Positions 1 through 9,126 are shown, counted from the stretch's first letter. The stretch is DNA of 64,000 nt from WLMZ01 sp963732585 (GCA_963732585.1 CAVSZY010000003.1:1550001-1614000), one strand, 5' to 3'. Notes: generated from the letters alone by a model not told the origin. Made by a program: numbers and translations.

Positions 1-212
1 GGCAGGTCGAGCCCGAGCGGAACCTGACGGATACGTCGACGCAGCCCAGGCAACATGTGCAGGCGCTCACCGAGCAGATGGCACAGGCGTTGGAAGCTGA
101 GCGCCTCGCCATGGGCGTTCGGCGCCAGTTCGAGATACAGCGAATAGTGCCCGACGTTAGTCGGCGTTTCGGCGGCCAACAGCTCCGCTTCGCGCTCTGT
201 CATCTGATGCAT
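1..212 (-). CDS. Wax ester synthase/diacylglycerol acyltransferase, N-terminal part
   Basis: Only the first 70 codons are in the window; the gene continues past its left edge. The translation starts MHQMTEREAELLAAETPTN and goes on through a stretch ending RRRIRQVPLGLDLP. This is the typical opening of the WS/DGAT family: a first helix with an acidic T/S-x-x-D/E motif, a short beta strand, then a leucine- and arginine-rich helix ending in a VPLGL motif before the acyl-CoA site. Family members esterify fatty acyl-CoA to alcohols or diacylglycerol at the membrane to make storage lipid. The catalytic HHxxxDG motif would lie outside the window. The ATG is 8 bases after the stop of the upstream lipase, so the two are probably co-transcribed. 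Family assignment rests on this short piece. Confidence 0.7.
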   Translation of the reverse strand, partial: MHQMTEREAELLAAETPTNVGHYSLYLELAPNAHGEALSFQRLCHLLGERLHMLPGLRRRIRQVPLGLDL

Positions 213-220
213 GTCCGCCC

Positions 221-1051
221 TCAGTCCTCGTTGCCCGCGCCCGCAGTTGCGGCATTGTCAATCGACGGGTACATCCATCGTAAATGTCGAGGCGGGTCGA
301 ACGGTGTCCATGCGTCGGCCGGGCAGGCCAGCCGGTCGGCGATGACGTAGAGCACGGAAGGGTTGAGCACCAACCCGAGATGCGAGCCGCGGACCTCGAC
401 CGATTCGGCGAACCGACCGACCGTCTGCCTGCACACCTCACCGGGAACGACCCCATCGCCGGCCGACCAGATGGTTGTCGACGGCACCGGAATGTGGTCG
501 ATCTCGATCGGCCGCTGCTGCTGCGGCACAAAACGTGTCACCGTGCGCACCAGACGGCCGATGTTGGTGGCGTTGCGTCCCAACTTGACCGGCGAGCCGA
601 GGCTGATCACCTGGCGGACAAGTTCGCTGCGATTGGCCGCCAACATGCGGCCCATCAAACCTCCGGCGCTCCAGCCGACGATGTCGATCGGGCAGCCGAA
701 CTGCTGGGTCATCTCCTGCAGCTTGCGGTCAAGCCCCTGGCCGATGTAGTTCGAGGCACCGGTATTGACGCCGATACCCCAACCCGAGGCATGGTGACCA
801 ATCGAGCGCAGGTAGAGGCGCAGCAGCAGCGTTCCGCCGTCGCCAGAGGCGAAACCGGGAAGAACGAGCACCGGGCGTGGCGGCCCGACCGGGGCGGCGA
901 TTGCCGAGAGCAGTGCCCCGGGGATGGCCACGCTGGCTTCGGAAACGACGCGTAGTTCATGCCACAACGGCGCGGGCTGCGGGGCGCGAGCCAACCCGTC
1001 GTCATCGAGAACCGGGGGATGTTGGCGCGCCGACATAGTTGTATCGACCAC
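221..1051 (-). CDS. Alpha/beta-hydrolase lipase/esterase
   Basis: A 276-residue alpha/beta-hydrolase. A strand-turn VLVLPGFASGDGG near residue 61 forms the oxyanion-hole side. The nucleophile elbow is GWSAGG with Ser near 128. A later SAGDGVV supplies the likely Asp and GSHLGL the His. No signal peptide is obvious, so action is probably cytosolic. It lies 8 bases upstream of the acyltransferase gene on the same strand, which suggests a lipid-storage or lipid-turnover operon (inference). The GTG start at 1051 has a GGAGGG-like element upstream; an in-frame ATG at 1036 is the alternative. The substrate cannot be told from sequence. Confidence 0.75.
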   Translation of the reverse strand: MVDTTMSARQHPPVLDDDGLARAPQPAPLWHELRVVSEASVAIPGALLSAIAAPVGPPRPVLVLPGFASGDGGTLLLRLYLRSIGHHASGWGIGVNTGASNYIGQGLDRKLQEMTQQFGCPIDIVGWSAGGLMGRMLAANRSELVRQVISLGSPVKLGRNATNIGRLVRTVTRFVPQQQRPIEIDHIPVPSTTIWSAGDGVVPGEVCRQTVGRFAESVEVRGSHLGLVLNPSVLYVIADRLACPADAWTPFDPPRHLRWMYPSIDNAATAGAGNED

Positions 1052-1145
1052 GGTACCTGCCCTCCGACTCCTCGGACGTGCCGTCCGTCGAACAGAATGG
1101 CTCGTTCGTTACATCTCTCTCGTTACATTCTTCAAAGGAAATGAC

Positions 1146-1925
1146 ATGGCTCGACTTGATCTGAATGGCGCTTCGGCGATCGTCACCGGCGGGGCCTCCG
1201 GTATCGGCGAGGGTTCAGCTCGGCGATTGGCTGCCCTCGGATGCCGTGTGGTCATCGCCGATCTCAACGAGCCCGGCGGGCAATCGATCGCCAGTGAGCT
1301 CGGCGGCATTTTCGTCAAGTGCGATGTGTCCAGCGAGCAGGACGGCGCCGCTGCCGTCGCCGCAGCCAGCGAAATGGGACCGCTGCGTGCCCTAGTCAAC
1401 TCCGCCGGGCTTGGCTGGCCGGCACGCACCATCGATCGCAATAACGAGCCGATGGCCTTATCGCTGTTCGAAAAAGTGATCCAGGTCAACCTCATCGGCT
1501 CGTTCAACATGTTGCGTTTGAGCGCTGCAGCGATGGCCAAGACCGACCCCGTCGATGCCGACGGCGCCCGCGGCGCAGTTGTCAACATGGCCTCGGTCGC
1601 GGCCTTCGACGGCCAGATCGGCCAGGCCGCGTACTCGGCGTCGAAGGGCGCCATCGTCGGCATGACGTTGCCGATCGCCCGCGATCTCGCCGCGGTCGGC
1701 GTGCGCGTCAACACGATCGCGCCGGGTCTGATCGACACGCCGATCTACGGCACCGGCGACGCGGCGGAAGCCTTCAAGGCCAAACTCGGTGAGTCTGTAC
1801 TCTTCCCCCATCGCCTTGGTTCCGCCGAAGAACTGGCTTCGATGGTCATCGAGCTGTTGTGCAACCCGTATATGAACGCCGAGTGCATCCGCGTCGACGG
1901 TGGCATTCGGATGCCGCCCAAGTAA
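1146..1925 (+). CDS. SDR dehydrogenase, type II 3-hydroxyacyl-CoA dehydrogenase-like
   Basis: A 259-residue classical short-chain dehydrogenase. The cofactor loop is TGGASGIGEG near the N-terminus. An NSAG motif follows, then a catalytic Ser (MASVAAF), YSASK, and a C-terminal end reading RVDGGIRMPP. The long helical insert around the NNEPMALS region and the order of motifs are like HSD10 (3-hydroxyacyl-CoA dehydrogenase type II), which oxidises 3-hydroxyacyl-CoA with NAD in beta-oxidation. The ATG at 1146 follows an AAAGGA ribosome site; the open frame extends further upstream, but that part overlaps the divergent lipase and looks non-coding. Two copies of CGTTACAT upstream (about 1094-1130) may belong to its promoter. 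Confidence 0.8.
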   Translation: MARLDLNGASAIVTGGASGIGEGSARRLAALGCRVVIADLNEPGGQSIASELGGIFVKCDVSSEQDGAAAVAAASEMGPLRALVNSAGLGWPARTIDRNNEPMALSLFEKVIQVNLIGSFNMLRLSAAAMAKTDPVDADGARGAVVNMASVAAFDGQIGQAAYSASKGAIVGMTLPIARDLAAVGVRVNTIAPGLIDTPIYGTGDAAEAFKAKLGESVLFPHRLGSAEELASMVIELLCNPYMNAECIRVDGGIRMPPK

Positions 1926-1977
1926 CAATCGCCCTCCGCGGGGGAACCAGCATGACGTGCAGCAACGTCTGAACAAC

Positions 1978-2454
1978 ATGCGCTTCGTGGCTACCTTTGT
2001 CGTTGCCTGCCTGACGACAATGGCCATCGGCTGCAGCGGCGAGACCGCGGCACCGGCATCATCGCCGCCGACACCGACCGACTCGACTACCCCGGGCACC
2101 GCCGGGACCACGGTCGAGCCAACGGCACCGACATCACCACCGGGCAGCGTGCCCGATACCGCCTTACCGACGACCACCGTCGTGCGCCCACCGATTCCAA
2201 CCGAGGTCGACGCCAGCGGATTCGACGATCACACCGTGTCGGCGCTGCGGTCCACGGACGATTTTCGGGCCATGGCGCGCGACGGCGTGCGCCAATCGGT
2301 GGTCAAATTCGTCATCCCCGACCTCGCCCAGCCCCGGGTTCGCTGGATGGACAGCACCTTTTTCAGTTCCATGACGAGTGGTACTGGTTTCGCCTGCTCA
2401 ATGGGCGCCCGACTCCGGGTGCCACGGTGCAGCCGATGCAAGGCCTTCGCTTGA
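1978..2454 (+). CDS. Lipoprotein N-terminal fragment, frameshifted from the next ORF
   Basis: The protein begins MRFVATFVVACLTTMAIGC, a lipoprotein signal peptide with cleavage before Cys19, followed by a Thr/Pro/Ser-rich linker and the start of a globular region (VVKFVIPDLAQPRVRWMDSTFF). The frame then runs into an unrelated tail and stops at 2454. The true continuation is in another frame: adding one T to the five-T run at 2359-2363 gives DSTFFQFHDEWYWFRLLNG and joins the 2427-4748 frame without interruption. The gene is therefore one lipoprotein of about 923 residues split by a single-base frameshift. Whether this is a real mutation or a homopolymer sequencing error cannot be decided here. 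Confidence 0.7.
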   Translation: MRFVATFVVACLTTMAIGCSGETAAPASSPPTPTDSTTPGTAGTTVEPTAPTSPPGSVPDTALPTTTVVRPPIPTEVDASGFDDHTVSALRSTDDFRAMARDGVRQSVVKFVIPDLAQPRVRWMDSTFFSSMTSGTGFACSMGARLRVPRCSRCKAFA

Positions 2455-4748
2455 TCACCGTCGAGCAGATCTATGCCTGGGCGGAACAGCAACCGACGTT
2501 GCCGCTCGACCTGCGCTGGGCGGAACGCGGCGAGCCAGATCAGCGCCTCTACTCCCCCGGCTTCTACACCCTGGCGCTGCACGCCACCCCACGGGCCTAC
2601 GCAGTGGGCGGTTTGGTGCGCATGCAAGCGGCCGATGGCGAGACACCGCTGTGGATCGTCGAGCTGGAGTATCAAGATGAAATCACCCCGCAGCGGATCG
2701 AGGCCATCCTCAGCGCCATCAGCGCGACCATTCCATCCGAGATCGGCGGCGATTTGCGCTGGGTGGCACGATCGCCGCAACAGCTGGAGGTTGCCGACCA
2801 GATGATTGCCGCAGAGCTTGCCGGCTATCGCCAGATCGTTCGCTACAGCGAGATCATCCCGCAGGGCACCGTCGAGGTCTACAACGATGCGATCGCCGCC
2901 GGGCGGCTGTTATATGTCGGTGCTGACGGCGCCGGGATTGCCGATATCGCGCCCGACAGCATCATCATCACCGAGCATGTCCCGGATTGGTTGCCTCAGG
3001 CACAGGCACTGATCACCTCGGACCCGCAAACCCCGTTGGCGCACATCAATATCCTCGCCCAAAACCGGGGGATGCCGAACGCCTCGCAGGCCGGCGTGCA
3101 CCTCGACCCCGAACTCCGCCAGGCAGCGCGCGTGCACGCCCCAGCGCTGGTCTACACCACTGCGGACAATCGACTTGAGGTGATGTTGCTGACAACTGCG
3201 CAATACAAGGGGTGGCAGGACAAGCTCACCCAGTCACCGATCGCCGTTCCCGCTGTGCCGATCGACTGGACCCCGACGACCATGGATATCGCCGATCTGG
3301 CCCGATCGATTCGAACCGAGGAAGACCTCGATCGGCTGCGACCGATCATCGGCGGCAAGTCGGCCGGATTGGTGGCGTTGTATCTCGCCGCTCGAACCAA
3401 GGGCGTCAGCGTCCCACCCGATGCGTTGGCCATCACGGTTCGACCGTTCATCATCCATTCCGCGCAGTTCGGCGCCCAGATCGATGCCGTCCTCGCCAAC
3501 CCCGAGTTCATCAAGTCGGCCAGGGCGCGGATGTTGCTGTTGCAGGGCCGCGAGGCGTATGACGAGTGGTTCAGCGATGAGGCGGACGGCACCTACGCCG
3601 ACGGGCTACAGGCCGCGCACCCTCCGGGATCGACGATCGGCGAGCTGATCGACGTCGGTGGGTTGGTCGGGCTGCTGCGCTCGCAACCGATCGACCGCGT
3701 GGAGATGATCGCGATCGACGCCGCGCTGCGTGAACACTTCGGGGACTACGCCCTCACGGCCGGACTGCGGTTCCGCTCGTCGAGCTCGGTGGAGGACATC
3801 GAGGGGTTCAACGGTGCCGGCTTGTACGACTCCAACACGGGCTTCTTCGACCCGACGCTGCAAGCCGATGAGGACGACCACGACCACACCACCGAATGGG
3901 CGATCCTCAAGACCTGGAGCTCGTACTGGGGGTTCGAAGCCTTCGAGGAACGCCGCCTGGCCCAGATCGACCACCGCAGCGGGGCGATGGGGGTCAGCGT
4001 GCACGCCACCTTCACCGACGACATCGAGCTCAACAATGGAGTGGCAACGATCACGATTCTGCCTCGGTCCGCCGACGACCGCGCCGTGTTGGAGGTCAAT
4101 GTGCAAGCGGGCGCCGACGCGGTGACCAATCCCGATGGCAGCGCTCAGCCTGAGCGCCTGCGGGTGATCCTCGACGATGATGGCAACACGCGCATCGAGC
4201 GTCTGGCTCGCTCGACGCTGAGGCCCGACGTTGACGTGCTCGATGACGACGCGGTCGGCGAGCTGTTCACGCAGATCATGATCGTTGCCGAGCAGTGGTT
4301 GGCGCGGGTCAACCAGTCGTTGCCGGCGGAGCAGCGCAATTCCACGGTTGTGCTCGATCTCGAATTCAAGACGGTCGACCGTGGCTGGCCGGCGAAACGC
4401 TCCGGCCTGCCCGTCGAGCCATCGCGGTTGGTGATCCGCCAAGTTCGCAGCCTCGATCCCGGGCTTCGCTCGGCAACGCCCGAGGTCCGCGCATTACCCA
4501 TCGCCCGTGACCTGCTGGCCCGAGCGACAAGTGTCAAGCGTGTGATCTGCACCGATAGCGCGGGACTGCGCAGCGAACGGGTGGAGCTACTGACCAATCC
4601 GTCGGCATCCCCCGACTTCGGCTTCGCGACGGCACCATTTGTCGTCGAGATCGGTGCCCAACAGGCCGCAGCGGGCGCTGCGTGCGTCTCACGAGCGCTG
4701 CTGAGCACCCCGCAGCAGTATCTCTTCGACCTGCTCGCCGACCGCTGA
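2427..4748 (+). CDS. PEP-swivel/pyruvate-phosphate-dikinase-like lipoprotein, main part
   Basis: This is the large body of the gene that begins at 1978. The coding frame is open upstream of its first ATG back to the T-run at 2359. An early region (TSDPQTPLAHINILAQNRG) resembles the mobile PEP-utilising domain with its catalytic His. It is followed by a PPDK/PEP-synthase nucleotide-binding-like domain (IGGKSAGLVALYLAART, then RFRSSSSVEDIEGFNGAGL, a variant of the VRSSATAED motif). Known PPDK and PEP synthases are cytosolic and have the domains in the opposite order. This protein would be anchored outside the membrane, so it may bind ligand rather than catalyse phosphotransfer (inference). It continues to a normal stop at 4748. 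Confidence 0.7.
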   Translation: MQPMQGLRLITVEQIYAWAEQQPTLPLDLRWAERGEPDQRLYSPGFYTLALHATPRAYAVGGLVRMQAADGETPLWIVELEYQDEITPQRIEAILSAISATIPSEIGGDLRWVARSPQQLEVADQMIAAELAGYRQIVRYSEIIPQGTVEVYNDAIAAGRLLYVGADGAGIADIAPDSIIITEHVPDWLPQAQALITSDPQTPLAHINILAQNRGMPNASQAGVHLDPELRQAARVHAPALVYTTADNRLEVMLLTTAQYKGWQDKLTQSPIAVPAVPIDWTPTTMDIADLARSIRTEEDLDRLRPIIGGKSAGLVALYLAARTKGVSVPPDALAITVRPFIIHSAQFGAQIDAVLANPEFIKSARARMLLLQGREAYDEWFSDEADGTYADGLQAAHPPGSTIGELIDVGGLVGLLRSQPIDRVEMIAIDAALREHFGDYALTAGLRFRSSSSVEDIEGFNGAGLYDSNTGFFDPTLQADEDDHDHTTEWAILKTWSSYWGFEAFEERRLAQIDHRSGAMGVSVHATFTDDIELNNGVATITILPRSADDRAVLEVNVQAGADAVTNPDGSAQPERLRVILDDDGNTRIERLARSTLRPDVDVLDDDAVGELFTQIMIVAEQWLARVNQSLPAEQRNSTVVLDLEFKTVDRGWPAKRSGLPVEPSRLVIRQVRSLDPGLRSATPEVRALPIARDLLARATSVKRVICTDSAGLRSERVELLTNPSASPDFGFATAPFVVEIGAQQAAAGAACVSRALLSTPQQYLFDLLADR

Positions 4749-4783
4749 TACCGCGATCGGGCGAACTCGGATACTGTTCGCCT

Positions 4784-5329
4784 ATGGAGCAACATCTCGG
4801 TCCATGGCAACCCACCTCTATCGAGGAGCGGCTCGACCGGTTGGAGTCCTACGTGTCAATTCAGCAGCTGGTCGCCCGCTATGCCCGAGCCCTCGATGCC
4901 CGTGACATGACCGCTGTCGCCGACCTTTTCGATCCCGAGGTCGAGGTCGGCAGCAGCGGGTCGGGGCGGGCGGCGTTGCAGGAATGGATGACCCGGTTGA
5001 TGAGTTCGATGCGCACGTCGGTGCATCTCGTCGGCGAGCACATCATCGACTTCATCGATGCCGACACCGCCACCGGCGTGGTCTATTGCCGCGATGAGTT
5101 GGAGCGTCCGGAGACTCAGGAGTGGTCGGTGGGGACGATTCAGTATTGGGACGACTACAAGCGGATCGACGGCACCTGGCTCTTCCAGCGGCGTCGGTTG
5201 CACCGCTGGTACCTGGTCGATGCCCTTGATCGCCCGGCGCATGGCGCCGGGGTCAACGACTTCGCGCAGATGCGCGAGCGCCAACTGCCGGATGCCTACC
5301 TGTCGTGGACACAGTTCTGGGCGCGTTGA
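4784..5329 (+). CDS. SnoaL-like (NTF2 fold) protein
   Basis: A 181-residue protein with a clear NTF2/SnoaL_4 pattern. An N-terminal helix (SIEERLDRLESYVSIQQLVARYARALD) is followed by DMTAVADLFDPEVEV, a curved sheet with HLVGEHIIDFIDADTATGVVYCRDE, and the RRRLHRWYLVDA strand. Members are small cyclases, dehydratases or isomerases acting on polyketide- or steroid-like ligands, or simple binding proteins. Catalytic residues cannot be assigned. The ATG at 4784 is preferred over the longer frame, which overlaps the lipoprotein gene. It lies 35 bases after that gene and about 90 before the DUF35-thiolase gene, all on the same strand. Confidence 0.7.
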   Translation: MEQHLGPWQPTSIEERLDRLESYVSIQQLVARYARALDARDMTAVADLFDPEVEVGSSGSGRAALQEWMTRLMSSMRTSVHLVGEHIIDFIDADTATGVVYCRDELERPETQEWSVGTIQYWDDYKRIDGTWLFQRRRLHRWYLVDALDRPAHGAGVNDFAQMRERQLPDAYLSWTQFWAR

Positions 5330-5421
5330 ACGGCACCGACAGCCACTCGGCGCTCAGCAACCAGGACTCGGTCTCAGCGCAGCGCAGTTGATACGGTCCA
5401 CTCGGCCACCAAGGAGACCAC

Positions 5422-7062
5422 ATGTCTGTTGCCTCGTTCGCACTGCCGCTGCTCGCACCTGAAAATCGGGAGTACTGGACGGCTGGCGAGTCTGGCACGT
5501 TGCGCCTGCCGCGTTGCGCGACATGCGACTGGTTCCAGCACCCGTCGGTCAACACCTGCCCTGGCTGTGGCGGGACGATGGCCTACCAGGATGTGGCCGG
5601 AACCGGCACCGTGGTTGGCTTCACGATCAACTCACAGCGCTGGTCGGCGCAGGGTCCCGCTGAGTTCACCATCGTCTTGGTGCTGCTCGACGCGGCCCCG
5701 AATGTGCGCCTGACCGCCAATTTGGTCGACGCCGACGAGGTGCAGCCGGCGGTCGGGTTGCGTGTCGAGGTTCGGTTCCAGCACGTCGACGACGTGTGGA
5801 TACCGGTCTTCACCCCGAGCGGTGAAGGCGTCCGACCCGTGGAGATCACCGATCCCCCGGTCGTCATCCGCCCGATGGCCAGCACCGCCAAGTTCGAGGA
5901 CAAGGTGGCGATCACCGGCATCGGCATCTCCGAGGTCGGGCGGCGGCTGATGCGTCATCCAACATCGCTGGCAGCCGAAGCGGCACGTCGAGCAGTCGCC
6001 GACGCAGGATTGACGATGGCCGACATCGATGGCGTCTCCACCTATCCGGGGGGAACGGAGTACCGCGGCATGAGCGAAGGCGGCATCCCGGCGATCGAGG
6101 AAACCCTCGGGATTCGCCCCACCTGGTTCAACGGTGGCATGGATATCCCTGGGCAGGGTGGAGCGGTGGTCGCGGCGATGTTGGCGGTCGCCGCCGGGTT
6201 GTGCCGCCACGTGTTGTGCCTGCGCACGGTGTGGGAAGCCACAGCAGCGGAACAGACCCGCAACGGTCTGGTCCAGCAGAACTCAGGTGGCCGCATCAGT
6301 GGCGCGGCGCAGTATCTGATCCCCTACGGTGCGGTCTCAGCCTCGCATTGGATCGGTGTCAACGCCTCGCACTACATGCACAAGTACGGGGCGACGCGCG
6401 AGATGCTCGGGCGAATCGCCGTCAATGCCCGGACCAATGCGATGCTCAACCCGACGGCGGTGTATCGCCAGCCGATGACGATGGACGACTACTTCAACGC
6501 CCGCATGGTGACGTCGCCGTTCGGTCTGTACGACTGCGACGTGCCAAGCGACGGATCGGTGGCGATCATCGTCTCCGCAGTTGAAACCGCTCAAGACGCG
6601 CCGCAACCAGCCGTGTTCGTCGAGGCTGTCGGCACCCAGATCGCCGAACGCCAATCGTGGGACCAGGGCACCCTGACCCACGAACCAAACATCGCTGGGC
6701 CAGGCGCGCACTTGTGGACGCGAACCTCGATGACACAGGCCGACATCGATCTCGCCCTGCTCTACGACGGCTTCACCTTTAACTGTGTCAGCTGGATCGA
6801 AGCGCTCGGGTTCTGCGGCCCGGGTGAGGCCAGCGACTTCATCGGTGATGGGACGCGGATCTCGCGCGCTGGCGAGTTGCCGGTCAACCCTCACGGTGGG
6901 CAGCTCTCCGCCGGACGCACCCATGGCTTCGGTTTCATCCACGAAGCCATCACCCAGCTGCGCGGCCAGGCTGGCGAACGCCAAATCTCCAACGTGAAAG
7001 CTGCCGTTGTCTCGACCGGCGGTGGCACGCCAGGCGGAGCGTTCCTCTTTCGAGCCAGCTAG
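5422..7062 (+). CDS. DUF35 (Zn ribbon/OB) fused to a lipid-transfer-type thiolase
   Basis: A 546-residue two-domain protein. Residues 1-140 are a DUF35 unit: a rubredoxin-like zinc ribbon with CATCDWFQHPSVNTCPGC followed by an OB fold. Residues about 155-546 are a thiolase-fold domain starting KVAITGIGISEVG and ending NPHGGQLSAGRTHGFGF...QLRG. The usual thiolase nucleophilic Cys region reads NGGMDIPGQGGAV and lacks Cys, and the GHP motif is changed. It therefore resembles Ltp2-type retro-aldolases, which cleave sterol side-chain intermediates and need a DUF35 partner (family knowledge). Here both partners are one polypeptide, while the 16870-18461 locus keeps them separate. Start at ATG 5422, preceded by AAGGAG. 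Confidence 0.8.
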   Translation: MSVASFALPLLAPENREYWTAGESGTLRLPRCATCDWFQHPSVNTCPGCGGTMAYQDVAGTGTVVGFTINSQRWSAQGPAEFTIVLVLLDAAPNVRLTANLVDADEVQPAVGLRVEVRFQHVDDVWIPVFTPSGEGVRPVEITDPPVVIRPMASTAKFEDKVAITGIGISEVGRRLMRHPTSLAAEAARRAVADAGLTMADIDGVSTYPGGTEYRGMSEGGIPAIEETLGIRPTWFNGGMDIPGQGGAVVAAMLAVAAGLCRHVLCLRTVWEATAAEQTRNGLVQQNSGGRISGAAQYLIPYGAVSASHWIGVNASHYMHKYGATREMLGRIAVNARTNAMLNPTAVYRQPMTMDDYFNARMVTSPFGLYDCDVPSDGSVAIIVSAVETAQDAPQPAVFVEAVGTQIAERQSWDQGTLTHEPNIAGPGAHLWTRTSMTQADIDLALLYDGFTFNCVSWIEALGFCGPGEASDFIGDGTRISRAGELPVNPHGGQLSAGRTHGFGFIHEAITQLRGQAGERQISNVKAAVVSTGGGTPGGAFLFRAS

Positions 7063-7091
7063 CGCGAGCGCGGCGTTGTAACGTTCGACGT

Positions 7092-7913
7092 ATGCCTGTG
7101 GCTCGTGTGCGTGACATCGACATCTATTTCGAGATTCACGGTTCTGGCCCACGGCTGGTGCTGATCAACGGCACGGGCGCGGATCTGCGGGCCAATCCGG
7201 CGCGCTCCAACGACTATCTCACCCAGCACTTCGAAGTGTTGATCTACGACCAGCGGGGCCTCGGCCAGAGCGGCAAACCGGATCGTCCATACACGATGGC
7301 CGACTACGCCGACGACTGCGCGGCGCTGATGGACCATGTCGGTTGGCCCCAAGCGCATGTCATCGGCGTCAGCTTCGGGGGCATGGTCGCGCAACATCTT
7401 GCGCTGCGCCACCCGCAGCGGGTCGACCGCTTGGTGCTGGCCTGCACATCGTCGGGCGGGGCCGGTGGGAGCTCCTTCGACCTGTTGTCGATCCATGATC
7501 TGCCCGCAGCGCAGCGGGCGCCGATTGCGCTTTCGGTGATGGACACCCGCAATGACTTGTCGACCGACCCGCCGACGTTGGCGCCGATGATGGACCTGTT
7601 GCTCGCCGCCTTCGTCAACGGCGCGCCGCTGAACGCCGACGATCCGGCATCGGCAATGGGCGCTCGACGCCAGCTCGAGGCCCGCGTCGACCATGATGTC
7701 TGGGATCAGCTGGATCAGATCACCTCCGTCACGCTGGTTGCAGGCGGCCGCTTCGATGCGCAAGCCCCTCCGGTCAACGTCGAACGGCTGGCCGGGCGCA
7801 TCCACAATGCGACAGTGCAATGGTTCGACGGCGGACACCTCTTCCTTTTCCAAGATCCGACCGCGTGGCCAGCGGTCGCCGATTTCCTCACTACCCCCTC
7901 GGAGTCACCATGA
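7092..7913 (+). CDS. Alpha/beta-hydrolase fold protein
   Basis: A 273-residue alpha/beta hydrolase with strand LVLINGTGADL, YDQRGLGQSGKPDRPYTM, nucleophile elbow GVSFGGM (Ser near 94), a likely acid in VAGGRFDAQAPP, and a C-terminal FDGGHLFLFQ His. The YDQRGxGxS pattern is typical of the broad hydrolase group that includes enol-lactone hydrolases and meta-cleavage-product hydrolases. The substrate is not predictable. The ATG is 29 bases after the DUF35-thiolase stop, and the last four bases overlap the next gene (ATGA), so the genes from 5422 to 9058 probably form one operon. Confidence 0.75.
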   Translation: MPVARVRDIDIYFEIHGSGPRLVLINGTGADLRANPARSNDYLTQHFEVLIYDQRGLGQSGKPDRPYTMADYADDCAALMDHVGWPQAHVIGVSFGGMVAQHLALRHPQRVDRLVLACTSSGGAGGSSFDLLSIHDLPAAQRAPIALSVMDTRNDLSTDPPTLAPMMDLLLAAFVNGAPLNADDPASAMGARRQLEARVDHDVWDQLDQITSVTLVAGGRFDAQAPPVNVERLAGRIHNATVQWFDGGHLFLFQDPTAWPAVADFLTTPSESP

Positions 7914-9058
7914 CCAAGGCAGCGATCATCTCCATCGACGGACACGTCAAGGCCCCGAGAGCCGAGTACCGCGGCTACGTCGAGGCGGCGTTTCAGCATC
8001 GATTCGACGAGTGGCTCGCCGCTCAGGACGGCCTCGCCGACGGATTTGTCCGCCCGTCGCTCGGTGAGTCGTCGCAATGGGACGTTGCCGAGCGGTTAGC
8101 CGCCCTCGACACCCAAGGCGTGGTCGCTGAGGCGTTGTTTCCCAACGGTGTCGCCTTTGGCGAAGGTCGCCTCGACCAAGCTCCCGATCCGGTGATCACC
8201 CGGCAGTCCAATATGGCCTATAACCGCTGGGTGGTCGACTTCTGCGCGCAGGCACCGCACCGTTTGCTCGGCCAAGCCTTGGTCGCTTTCGATGATGTCG
8301 AGCAGGCGGCCAGCGACGTCTATTGGGCCAGAGAACATGGGTTGCGCGGCATCTTGATGCCGCCGCTGTACCCGGGTGGCAGGTTCTTTTTTGACCCGGT
8401 GCTCGACCCGATCTGGGCGGCGTGCCAAGAAACCGGGCTGCCGCTGGTGCAGCACGGGGGCGTCGGTGCACCCAACTATCAGCCCGCCGGGTTCGCTGCG
8501 ATTCTTACCTTGGCGACCGAGCATTCGTTCTTTTCCGGGCGCTCGATGTGGCAGCTGATGCTCGGCGGCGTGTTCGACCGCTTCCCCGATCTCAAGCTGG
8601 CCTTCACCGAAACCGAGGCATGGTGGATGCTGCCGATGATCGATCAGCTCGACCGACGGATGCGCGTCGGTGACGATTGGACCGAATGGGCGCAGCTGCT
8701 CAACCGCAGCCGGGCCTTCACCCGCCTGGCAAGCGAGTATTGGCAGACCAACTGCTACGCCGGTGTCTCACCGTTCTCGTCCAGCCAGGTGTCGATCGAT
8801 GAACTCGGCTCACATCAACCGATCGAGCGCCCCGGCTTCACGCTGCGCAGTTCGAACGTGATGTTCGGCGTCGACTACCCGCACTTCGAGTCGATCTTCC
8901 CGGAAACCCCGAAGGCGGTGGCCGAACTGGTCGGCAACCCTCACGTGACCAGCGATGATGCCCGGCGAATCCTGTATGCCAACGCCGCCGAGCTGTACAA
9001 GATCGACCTCGCTTCCTTGCAACCCGAGTTCGATCGCGTCGGCTTCGATCTGGTGTAG
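7910..9058 (+). CDS. Amidohydrolase_2-type metal-dependent hydrolase
   Basis: A 382-residue TIM-barrel amidohydrolase. It opens with a strand IISIDGHVKAPR, where the His of the DGH motif takes the place of the first metal-binding HxH. It includes LPLVQHGGVGAPN and a late FGVDYPHFES motif, typical of the decarboxylase/hydrolase subgroup of Amidohydrolase_2 that handles aromatic acids or enol intermediates. Four such proteins are in the window (here, 18461, 19747 and the frameshifted 44754). The start ATG overlaps the stop of the preceding hydrolase as ATGA; the longer frame beginning at 7820 is rejected. Confidence 0.75.
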   Translation: MTKAAIISIDGHVKAPRAEYRGYVEAAFQHRFDEWLAAQDGLADGFVRPSLGESSQWDVAERLAALDTQGVVAEALFPNGVAFGEGRLDQAPDPVITRQSNMAYNRWVVDFCAQAPHRLLGQALVAFDDVEQAASDVYWAREHGLRGILMPPLYPGGRFFFDPVLDPIWAACQETGLPLVQHGGVGAPNYQPAGFAAILTLATEHSFFSGRSMWQLMLGGVFDRFPDLKLAFTETEAWWMLPMIDQLDRRMRVGDDWTEWAQLLNRSRAFTRLASEYWQTNCYAGVSPFSSSQVSIDELGSHQPIERPGFTLRSSNVMFGVDYPHFESIFPETPKAVAELVGNPHVTSDDARRILYANAAELYKIDLASLQPEFDRVGFDLV

Positions 9059-9126
9059 ACGCATCGCGCATTCGCCGTTCAAACCCGGCCCGGGAGAAGA
9101 GAGATCTCTAGACGCACTTCGTCCCG

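Noticed and set aside
2355..2370. Programmed frameshifting in the lipoprotein gene
   Set aside because: A run of five T is weakly slippery, but there is no clear stimulatory structure and no second evidence; error or mutation is simpler.
9059..9126. Bidirectional terminator between amidohydrolase and rhamnose isomerase
   Set aside because: Only a short AGAGATCTCT palindrome is present; no stable stem with T-run.
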